Source: an uncultured Collinsella sp.
Lineage (GTDB): Bacteria > Actinomycetota > Coriobacteriia > Coriobacteriales > Coriobacteriaceae
Assembly (NCBI GenBank): GCA_902465115.1
Contig: CABQMC010000102.1
Location: forward strand, 1-5,932
DNA length: 5,932 nucleotides
Direction: 5' to 3'
The stretch's first letter is position 1; the number at the start of each line of letters is the position of its first letter. Positions 1-4,887 of this stretch are shown here, in pieces. A model generated the notes under the pieces. The model worked only from the letters and a program-made list of their open reading frames with translations. It did not search any database and was not told the origin of the DNA. The translations under genes were made by a program, and so were the position numbers.

Positions 1-557
1 CCAAAGAGATGCTCCGCTTTCGCGTATGCCTGATCAAATTTGGAGCGCCATGCATCGGCAAGTGCATCTTCTGCGGCGATGCGGTCGTTTCCCAGTTTTG
101 GGGAAGCGATACAGTTGCCACTTGCCATGGCGGCGAACTCAATAAGGTCATCCTTGCTGTTGGGAATGGGCCAGCTCCGAATCAGGCTGATCTTCCGTTC
201 ATCGGTTGCCGAGATGGTGTCGTTTTCGTCCTTCTTGCGTTTTTGAGGCCGCTTGCTCTCGATTAGGTCGAGCTTTTGCGAAAGCAGTGCAATCGAGCCG
301 TCTGCCACATCGCGGATTCCGAAGCCACATGAGGGGCAGATGACCGCATTCTTGTCGACAATCTCACCGCAAGCGGGGCAGCGCGTAATACCGGATTTTG
401 GTTTCGTTTCTTTTGTAGGGGACTCTCTCTCCTCGGTGGGCGCTTGCGAGAAAATGGGTTCACAAGGTGCCGCGGCTGCTTCGATGCGCTTTCCGCAGTT
501 TCCGCAAAAGATATCGCCATCAACGAGCTTTGTCCCGCAGTTTGGACAGTAGGCCAT
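1..557 (-). CDS. Double zinc-ribbon protein, 3' end outside window (partial)
   Basis: The frame is open from ATG at 557 to the left edge, giving 185 codons with no stop. Two zinc ribbons are clear: Cys4/Cys7 with Cys18/Cys21, and Cys60/Cys63 with Cys74/Cys77, each as CxxC-x10-CxxC. They are separated by a polar linker and followed by a Lys/Arg-rich stretch (about 102-110). The visible C-terminal part contains WPIPNSKDDLIEF (129-141) and a helical segment ending AEHLF; as I recall, a similar block follows zinc ribbons in many Firmicutes and actinobacterial proteins of unknown function. There is no signal peptide or membrane segment in the visible part, so it is probably cytoplasmic. A strong ribosome site lies six bases upstream and overlaps the stop of the preceding gene, so the two are very likely co-transcribed and perhaps translationally coupled. 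GAA, AGA, CGG and CTA codons are used freely, unlike ilvE. The molecular function is unknown; zinc binding is inferred from the cysteines. Confidence 0.85.
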   Translation of the reverse strand, partial: MAYCPNCGTKLVDGDIFCGNCGKRIEAAAAPCEPIFSQAPTEERESPTKETKPKSGITRCPACGEIVDKNAVICPSCGFGIRDVADGSIALLSQKLDLIESKRPQKRKKDENDTISATDERKISLIRSWPIPNSKDDLIEFAAMASGNCIASPKLGNDRIAAEDALADAWRSKFDQAYAKAEHLF

Positions 558-570
558 TATCAACTCCTTA
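558..570 (-). promoter_or_regulatory. Ribosome site overlapping the upstream stop codon
   Basis: Read on the minus strand the junction is TAAGGAGTTGATA followed by ATG. The TAA at 570-568 ends the DUF4839-like gene, and its last two bases begin AAGGAG (569-564), which sits six bases from the start of the double zinc-ribbon gene. A ribosome terminating on the first gene would cover the site of the second, the usual layout for translational coupling. Confidence 0.8.
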
Positions 571-2079
571 ACGTGCCGACATCGAGACGGGATTCAGGTG
601 AAGCAGACACGTCGATGCGTTGTAATCCTTAACTATTGCCTTGATGTGTACGTTTGTGCCGGTGCGGATTTCATCGAGACTGTCGTCAAATCCCATGTCA
701 AAGGTATTGACGTTTTCGTACTGCATTTCGGGACCTTGAGCATGGTTGGGGTCATAGTCGCCGGCGTTGATCAAAACATCCCAGCGCGTGGTGTAGTTGG
801 CGTGCGGGGCGAGGTAGGCGATATTGCCGTCAAACTCAATCGTCTTGCCCGCGTACTTGGACACAAACCAGCTCGCGTCCATGTCGCTGGAGGAGAGCAA
901 CGTCGCAAGATCGGGGCAATTGGCCGTTGTCAGGACGGTATCTTGTTCGGAAGCGGGCTGTGCGGCTTCGGCATTTTGCTTGGGAGAGTCAGTATCCTCC
1001 GTTTCTGCTTCTTCGGTCTCCTTCTTTTGGGTCGGCTCACTGTTCGTTTTCTTTTTCTCTTTCTTCTTTTCGTTTGCCTGTGATGGGGCCTCCGTACTGT
1101 CGTCGCTATCGGTTGAGGCCTTTACTTTTAGGCTGATTTCAATCTGGTCATGTTTTGGATATACGGTGCAGCTGACTTTTTCGTTCTGATCGACCTTGAA
1201 TGTTTTCCTTCCGTCGACGCTTGAGTCGTCCGCTTTCTGGACCCTAAGCGTGTGCTGCCCCTTGTCGAGCGTGAGGTCCCATGAATCTTCGGCTCCGTGG
1301 TCGAGGGTCCCGACTTTTTCTGAATCAACGTAGATGGCAAGGTCGTAGCGAGAGAAGAGGAGATTCTCGCTGCAATCTACGGAAAGATGGACTGGATAGC
1401 TTGGGGCATCTTGAACGGGCTCGCTGGTTTTCTTTGAGCCATTTGCACCGAGCACGATCGCTACAACTGTAACGATGACAACTATTGCTATGCCGATACC
1501 GGCTACTCCAAGGATTCGCCAAGGGTGTTGAGGCGCATGGTTTGCCCTGAGTTTTTTTTGAGCTTGTGATATCGAGGCCGAGGATTTGCGGGCGATGGAA
1601 TCAAAAACATTTGAGGTGCCTTTGCTGTGGGTTGTTTTTGATGGCTGCACCTCAAAGGCTTCATCGAGCCCGGCGGCATCCCGATATTCGGACGGAGAAT
1701 CATTCGCCGTAGAGTTCGCTTCCTGTTTGCCAGCGGCGCTTGCTGTTGCGTCATCAAGGGCGTCTTTTGCGCGGCTAGCGAGTTCGCCCACGGCGCCGGC
1801 CGCGATGGCTCCGGCCTTTGCTGCTAGGCCGCCAAGCGCGTCTGCGGCCGTTGCTAGGCTGTCAGACAGCTCGTCTGCGGCGGCATTGTTCGTAGAATTA
1901 TGGGGAATCGGAGGGATATTGCTTGCCTCACCAGAGGGAGTGTTGTCGGGGACGGGCTCGATGGGGTCGGTTCGGCGGGTTTCTGGAGTGTACCTGACGA
2001 TATCTATCTCTGAACCGCATTTGGGACAAAAATGCAGGCCGGGGCGTAACTCATTTCCGCATTTTGGGCAAAAAGCCAT
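568..2079 (-). CDS. Zinc-ribbon, single-pass membrane protein with DUF4839-like C-terminus
   Basis: This is a 503-residue protein of unknown function. Residues 1-25 form a zinc ribbon (Cys4/Cys7 and Cys18/Cys21). Residues 64-118 are very Ala-rich and probably helical. One hydrophobic segment at about 189-211 predicts a single membrane crossing with the zinc ribbon inside. Outside, residues 228-320 form a probable beta domain with NLLFSRYDLAIYVD (239-252) and TLDHG (258-262), a pattern I recall from many Gram-positive zinc-ribbon membrane proteins. A Lys/Glu/Thr-rich disordered linker covers about 321-383. Residues 384-503 resemble DUF4839, with EFDGNIA (415-421), INAGD (437-441) and HLNPVS (494-499). 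The ATG at 2079 is supported by GGAAGG at 2090-2085, five bases upstream. It is the first gene of a pair with the double zinc-ribbon gene, whose N-terminus is similar. The DUF4839 assignment is from memory of the family's motifs; an adhesion, sensing or cell-wall role cannot be told from sequence. Confidence 0.92.
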   Translation of the reverse strand: MAFCPKCGNELRPGLHFCPKCGSEIDIVRYTPETRRTDPIEPVPDNTPSGEASNIPPIPHNSTNNAAADELSDSLATAADALGGLAAKAGAIAAGAVGELASRAKDALDDATASAAGKQEANSTANDSPSEYRDAAGLDEAFEVQPSKTTHSKGTSNVFDSIARKSSASISQAQKKLRANHAPQHPWRILGVAGIGIAIVVIVTVVAIVLGANGSKKTSEPVQDAPSYPVHLSVDCSENLLFSRYDLAIYVDSEKVGTLDHGAEDSWDLTLDKGQHTLRVQKADDSSVDGRKTFKVDQNEKVSCTVYPKHDQIEISLKVKASTDSDDSTEAPSQANEKKKEKKKTNSEPTQKKETEEAETEDTDSPKQNAEAAQPASEQDTVLTTANCPDLATLLSSSDMDASWFVSKYAGKTIEFDGNIAYLAPHANYTTRWDVLINAGDYDPNHAQGPEMQYENVNTFDMGFDDSLDEIRTGTNVHIKAIVKDYNASTCLLHLNPVSMSAR

Positions 2080-2243
2080 ATCTGCCTTCCATGAAAATCG
2101 TATGGTCGCGTTCGCCAGCTCGTCGGATATAACTCACGCTTAAGAAGGGAAACGACTCGGAAGAATCGAAAGGGTTTAGGGCGTTGGGGCGCCTTGAGAC
2201 CCTGTTCCGCTTTTGGCGATCATTTGGCAGCGCTGGTCATTTT

Positions 2244-2249
2244 ATTGTG
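2244..2249 (-). promoter_or_regulatory. Possible -10 box for the zinc-ribbon gene pair
   Basis: On the minus strand CACAAT matches TATAAT at four of six bases and lies in an AT-rich patch within a GC-rich gap. It starts 30 bases from the centre of the palindrome at 2272-2286. There is no recognisable -35 box 16-18 bases upstream. If used, it leaves a leader of about 160 bases. An alternative -10 nearer the gene is TATATC (2131-2126), also without a good -35. Which one is used cannot be decided by eye. Confidence 0.3.
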
Positions 2250-2271
2250 TGGCTACGAGAGCTGTGATTCC

Positions 2272-2286
2272 TCAGTTGCCAACTAA
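2272..2286. promoter_or_regulatory. Palindromic operator candidate, copy 2
   Basis: TCAGTTGCCAACTAA consists of two seven-base arms around a central C, with one mismatch. It matches 14 of 15 bases of the perfect palindrome at 4033-4049. It lies in the 242-base gap between the kinase stop and the zinc-ribbon gene, 192 bases before that start codon. The rest of the gap shows no convincing terminator or small gene. Confidence 0.5.
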
Positions 2287-2321
2287 ATCGGAGATGATGT
2301 CGGCGAACGGCGCTCCGGACC

Positions 2322-3965
2322 CTACCACTGGGCTGCGTAAATATCGCAGCTTGCGTGCGTGGGCGGATTGTTGACGTCGATCGAAACAGGGACCGTCGAG
2401 CCGACGGCGGGGCAGTCGCAAAAATTGTTATAGCCGGCAACGATGTTGCCCTGCTTATCGCGCAGGATAGCCGATAGGAACACTTGGGTCTTATCAAAAT
2501 CGCTCTGAGCACTTTGGAGTTTGAGCTTTGCCAAGAATGACTGCATGCCGTCTGCCCCAGCGGATTCGGTGCTATCGAAAATTTCATACACTGGTGCTTC
2601 GGTGGCGGTGGCAAGTGCAACGCCGTTGGGTGTGACGGTTTCGAACTCAACGCGTGCGGGAGCGGTGCCGTTTCCCGTCTGATCGCCAAAATAGACGGTC
2701 TGGCCGGGCTCGATGGCGCTGTAGGTTTTCTCATCCGTAAAGATCAGGTTGTCATTCGCGTCGTATCCGTAGATCTTAATGGTGGGAAATGCGATAGCGG
2801 CAGGGCCGTCGGAGTTTTTTAGGCCAATGCCAAAGTGGACATATCCGTGCGCATCGACCGACCAGCCGGACTCCACGATTGAGAGCTCGGCGGACAAATG
2901 GCTGGCATCGCTTGGTGAAGTTGGCTTTTCGGGGGTGGAAGCGCCGCCGGACTGGCCGGCCTGCGACGAAGACGCGCGGTCGTTTCCCGTTTCCCGAACG
3001 GCGTGAAAGGACGAAATGGCAATCGCGCCGCCAGCTAGCAAGCTGGCGAGCACTACGGCGATGAGTATCAGCTTTAGCAGGAGGCTGCCGATGGCCTGAG
3101 CTCCGGTTTTCTCCTGTTGGTGCTTCTGCGCGTGCGTCCTAGTTGCCGCTTTGACCTTGTCGGCTTGCTGGTTTGCGCCAAAAGATGTCCCATCGTCTTT
3201 TGGCTGGGACGAGCCGGCGAGCACTTCTGCCATCTCGGCCGCAGACTGGAATCGTGCGCTTGGCTCAAACGAGCAGGCGCGCGCGATGGCATGGACGAGC
3301 GTCGCGGGTGCATGTTCAAGAATCGACTTAAGCGCTTGCTCGTAAGCCTCGTCGTCGGGCCGGACGCCCGTAAGCGCAAAGCCAAGAACGCGTCCGATGG
3401 AGTAGACATCACTTCGCGCATCGGTCTGGGCAAAGCCGTATTGTTCGGGCGAGGCGAACCCCCAAGTTCCGAGGGAGGTCGTGTCCTTGCTTGCACCTTC
3501 GACGCGCATGCGGGCAATACCAAGGTCGATGAGGTGTGCGCCGTCTGCGGCAACCACGATATTGTTGGGGGAAATGTCACGGTGGACGATACCGTGTCTG
3601 TGGAGCTCCTCGGCCGCCTCGCAAAGCTCGATGGCAAGCGATGTTGCCTCTTTCGGCGTCAACGGCCCATCGGTTTCGATAACTTTGGAAAGCGATCGAC
3701 CCGGCACAAAGTCGTAGACGACAACAAAGTGCTCGGGTAGTTCGTAGGTCGCCTCGACGCGGGGAAGGCGGGGCGAACTGCATTCTGTGAGTGCCGACCA
3801 TACATTGCGGCGGGCAAGCTCCTGCCGAATCTTCTTTCGCACGAAGGGACCGGCTCCGTCAATCGTGACGAGTTCGGTAATGCCGTCTTCGCCGCGTGCG
3901 AGTACCTGCTCGACGCGATAGGTGTCGTCAAGACTCATGGCATGCATGAGTTGGTTGTCGTTCAA
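2322..3965 (-). CDS. Transmembrane Ser/Thr protein kinase with outer beta-domain pair
   Basis: This is a 547-residue Hanks-type kinase. The kinase domain covers about 16-250 and should be cytoplasmic. The catalytic loop is HRDISPNN (128-135) with Asp130 and Asn135, the metal-binding DFG is DLG (147-149), SPEQ (172-175) stands in the APE position, and Asp186 lies in RSDVYSIG. The ATP-anchoring Lys is probably Lys44 or Lys45 in FVRKKI. The glycine loop is degenerate (ARGEDGIT, 23-30), and Ser132 replaces the usual Lys of HRDxK, which also occurs in other bacterial HRDIS-type kinases. A polar juxtamembrane stretch (251-290) leads to a membrane helix at about 293-317. The outer part (about 320-547) has a Ser/Gly/Pro-rich linker, then two similar beta-rich units (about 373-425 and 473-528) that look FxLYD- or Ig-like. 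No PASTA repeats are present. The TTG start at 3965 is chosen because GGGAGG lies five bases before it; the in-frame ATGs at codons 7 and 10 have no such site. Substrate and signal are unknown. Confidence 0.93.
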   Translation of the reverse strand: MNDNQLMHAMSLDDTYRVEQVLARGEDGITELVTIDGAGPFVRKKIRQELARRNVWSALTECSSPRLPRVEATYELPEHFVVVYDFVPGRSLSKVIETDGPLTPKEATSLAIELCEAAEELHRHGIVHRDISPNNIVVAADGAHLIDLGIARMRVEGASKDTTSLGTWGFASPEQYGFAQTDARSDVYSIGRVLGFALTGVRPDDEAYEQALKSILEHAPATLVHAIARACSFEPSARFQSAAEMAEVLAGSSQPKDDGTSFGANQQADKVKAATRTHAQKHQQEKTGAQAIGSLLLKLILIAVVLASLLAGGAIAISSFHAVRETGNDRASSSQAGQSGGASTPEKPTSPSDASHLSAELSIVESGWSVDAHGYVHFGIGLKNSDGPAAIAFPTIKIYGYDANDNLIFTDEKTYSAIEPGQTVYFGDQTGNGTAPARVEFETVTPNGVALATATEAPVYEIFDSTESAGADGMQSFLAKLKLQSAQSDFDKTQVFLSAILRDKQGNIVAGYNNFCDCPAVGSTVPVSIDVNNPPTHASCDIYAAQW

Positions 3966-3977
3966 GCCGTCCTCCCT
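3966..3977 (-). promoter_or_regulatory. Ribosome site that fixes the kinase TTG start
   Basis: AGGGAGG (3977-3971 on the minus strand) is followed by ACGGC and then TTG. The spacing of five bases suits TTG at 3965. The first in-frame ATG, at 3947, would be 23 bases away, which is too far. Confidence 0.75.
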
Positions 3978-3988
3978 TCATGGTAGCT

Positions 3989-4000
3989 GGGCAAATGCCC
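3989..4000 (-). other. Small hairpin in the kinase leader
   Basis: GGGC-ATTT-GCCC on the minus strand gives a perfect four-pair GC stem with a four-base loop, 11 bases before the ribosome site. If transcription starts near 4000, as the -10 candidate suggests, this hairpin would form the very 5' end of the mRNA and could stabilise it. The stem is short, so it may be chance. Confidence 0.3.
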
Positions 4001-4006
4001 CAAGAA

Positions 4007-4012
4007 TGATAT
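4007..4012 (-). promoter_or_regulatory. Probable -10 box of the kinase gene
   Basis: TATCAT on the minus strand matches TATAAT at five of six bases and predicts a start of transcription near 4000, giving a leader of about 35 bases. No -35 box is visible at 16-18 bases upstream (the sequence there is AACAAA-like). The centre of the palindrome at 4033-4049 falls about 41 bases before the predicted start, where an activator could substitute for the missing -35. Confidence 0.4.
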
Positions 4013-4032
4013 GACAACGATTGTTCTGTTTG

Positions 4033-4049
4033 TTCAGTTGGCAACTGAA
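4033..4049. promoter_or_regulatory. Perfect 17-base palindrome, operator candidate, copy 1
   Basis: TTCAGTTG-G-CAACTGAA has two perfect eight-base arms around one central base. It lies in the 135-base gap between the regulator stop and the kinase start, 67 bases before the kinase TTG. It has no T-run on either side, so it is not an intrinsic terminator. Its size and symmetry fit the binding site of a dimeric helix-turn-helix protein. A near-identical copy lies at 2272-2286. Confidence 0.6.
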
Positions 4050-4100
4050 TCGCGTATGGAGAGGATAGCGTTACGGGGCTCGCACAGACGTGGGCGTTTA

Positions 4101-4553
4101 TTATTTGAGTGGGTTGGTCCCCAAAAGCGTTTTCTCGCCCAAACGGTAGAGTTCGTCATCGGTGCAAGCGCGACTCATGCCGCGTTCGATGCACCAGATG
4201 ACGATGGCGTCGCGGCGATCTTTGCACCAAAGTTCAGCGACGCTGTCGAGTCTCAGAAGGCGCTGCGTCTCTCGAAGTGTGCAGCCGATGCCGAGTGCCA
4301 ACATGATGGCGTGGTCGCGGCCGGGGCGGCTTTTGCCGGCAAAGATGTCGTATACAACGGTTGGGTTAAGGCCAGAGTTGCGTGCGACGTCCGAGCGCTT
4401 GATGCGGCGCTCGTCGATGAGGCAGCGCAAGTACGAGGGAAGCGTTTGGTCGACGGTTTCGCCTTCGTCAAGGTAGGCGTCGATGCTCGAACTGGCCAAT
4501 AGCCGCTTGAGCAGGTCTTCCGTCAAGTGTTCGCGTTTGTTCTGAGTTGCCAA
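4101..4553 (-). CDS. XRE-like helix-turn-helix DNA-binding protein
   Basis: With a TTG start at 4553 the protein has 150 residues. A helical N-terminal section (about 10-40) precedes a helix-turn-helix region at about 40-103, containing the stretch IKRSDVARNSGLNPTVVYDI (51-70) followed by FAGKSRPGRDHA. This fits the XRE/Cro fold: a helix, a short turn, a recognition helix, then a further helix ending in ETQRLLRL. A C-terminal helical tail (104-150) includes LWCKDRRDAIVIW and ends near KTLLGTNPLK. The start is uncertain. The frame stays open up to ATG 4613 (170 residues), but neither that ATG nor the one at 4568 has a ribosome site, whereas TTG 4553 has GGAG five bases upstream and a TATACT hexamer 30 bases upstream. 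I recall similar proteins next to membrane kinases in other coriobacteria. It probably regulates transcription here, possibly the kinase and zinc-ribbon genes; the target is inferred only. Confidence 0.82.
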   Translation of the reverse strand: MATQNKREHLTEDLLKRLLASSSIDAYLDEGETVDQTLPSYLRCLIDERRIKRSDVARNSGLNPTVVYDIFAGKSRPGRDHAIMLALGIGCTLRETQRLLRLDSVAELWCKDRRDAIVIWCIERGMSRACTDDELYRLGEKTLLGTNPLK

Positions 4554-4558
4554 GGGGG

Positions 4559-4562
4559 CTCC
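4559..4562 (-). promoter_or_regulatory. Ribosome site deciding the regulator start
   Basis: GGAG (4562-4559, minus strand) is followed by CCCCC and TTG at 4553-4551. It is the only recognisable ribosome site among the possible starts of this frame (ATG 4613, ATG 4568, TTG 4553), so the shortest start is preferred. Confidence 0.5.
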
Positions 4563-4582
4563 AATCATCGTCTCGACTTTAG

Positions 4583-4588
4583 AGTATA
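4583..4588 (-). promoter_or_regulatory. Possible -10 box for the regulator gene
   Basis: TATACT (minus strand) matches TATAAT at five of six bases and would start transcription near 4576, about 23 bases before the TTG start. The upstream sequence is GC-rich and has no clear -35. If real, it rules out the longer ATG 4613 start. Confidence 0.3.
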
Positions 4589-4682
4589 TCGATAGGGCGG
4601 TCGCGGGGCGCATGGGGCGAGTGGACGCCGCGGCTTGGAGGATGCCTGTTTACCCTGGTGAATTCCGAAGCAAATGAAAATA

Positions 4683-4698
4683 CTTTACTTAGTTAAAG
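4683..4698. repeat. Short inverted repeat upstream of the ilvE promoter
   Basis: CTTTA-CTTAGT-TAAAG has five-base arms around a six-base spacer, in the AT-rich island just upstream of the probable ilvE -35 region. It could be an operator or a promoter-proximal AT-rich element. Five-base arms in AT-rich DNA arise easily by chance. Confidence 0.25.
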
Positions 4699-4705
4699 AA
4701 AAGCG

Positions 4706-4734
4706 TTTTATCAGACGCGTGCGGGGAGTACAAT
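4706..4734 (+). promoter_or_regulatory. Probable ilvE promoter
   Basis: TACAAT at 4729-4734 matches the -10 consensus at five of six bases. Seventeen bases upstream is TTTTAT (4706-4711), a weak -35. Transcription would start near 4741, leaving a leader of about 147 bases before the ATG. Confidence 0.4.
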
Positions 4735-4887
4735 CTCGTGCATGCGAATCGACGTGCCATGGGCTTTAGTGTTGCCCGCGTGTCCCGTCCGGCTCTACGC
4801 TCCGGGCGTGCGACGTTGCGACGCGGTCGGCCTCGGTCCTTGCGTGCGAGTTCGCGAGTATGCAACTGTGTATGTAAGGAGCGACAT

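Larger units (their letters stand above)
4554..4887. other. Divergent intergenic region between regulator and ilvE
   Basis: These 334 bases hold the control regions of two divergent genes. The regulator side (4554-4640) has its ribosome site and a weak -10. An AT-rich island at 4670-4712 is followed by a probable ilvE promoter near 4706-4734. The remaining 4741-4887 is a GC-rich ilvE leader of about 147 bases. I see no tRNA, T-box motif, strong terminator or convincing small gene. A frame from ATG 4759 runs without a stop into ilvE and would add 43 Arg-rich residues, but it does not look like protein and lacks a ribosome site. Confidence 0.6.

Noticed and set aside
1586..2143. 185-codon plus-strand frame opposite the zinc-ribbon membrane gene
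   Set aside because: Its Ala/Ser-rich product mirrors the Ala-rich block and CxxC codons of the real gene on the minus strand.
2168..2200. GGCG/CGCC stem in the gap after the kinase, as a terminator
   Set aside because: The stem is only four pairs with a six-base loop and no proper T-run follows on the minus strand.
3029..3048. Perfect hairpin CGCCAGCT-AGCA-AGCTGGCG
   Set aside because: It is inside the codons for the kinase membrane helix (repeated Leu/Ala codons), has no T-run, and is mid-gene, so it is not a terminator and is probably a by-product of the coding sequence.
3117..3740. 207-codon plus-strand frame inside the kinase gene
   Set aside because: It is opposite conserved kinase motifs including HRD and DLG. 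The translation has no family features and is explained by codon structure on the other strand.
4554..4613. Longer regulator start at ATG 4613 or ATG 4568
   Set aside because: Neither ATG has a ribosome site, while TTG 4553 has GGAG at five bases and a -10-like hexamer lies inside the extra stretch. The longer form is not excluded.
4759..4887. In-frame N-terminal extension of ilvE from ATG 4759
   Set aside because: The 43 extra residues are Arg/Ser-rich and unlike the family's N-terminus. The strong AAGGAG site at 4876-4881 supports ATG 4888.
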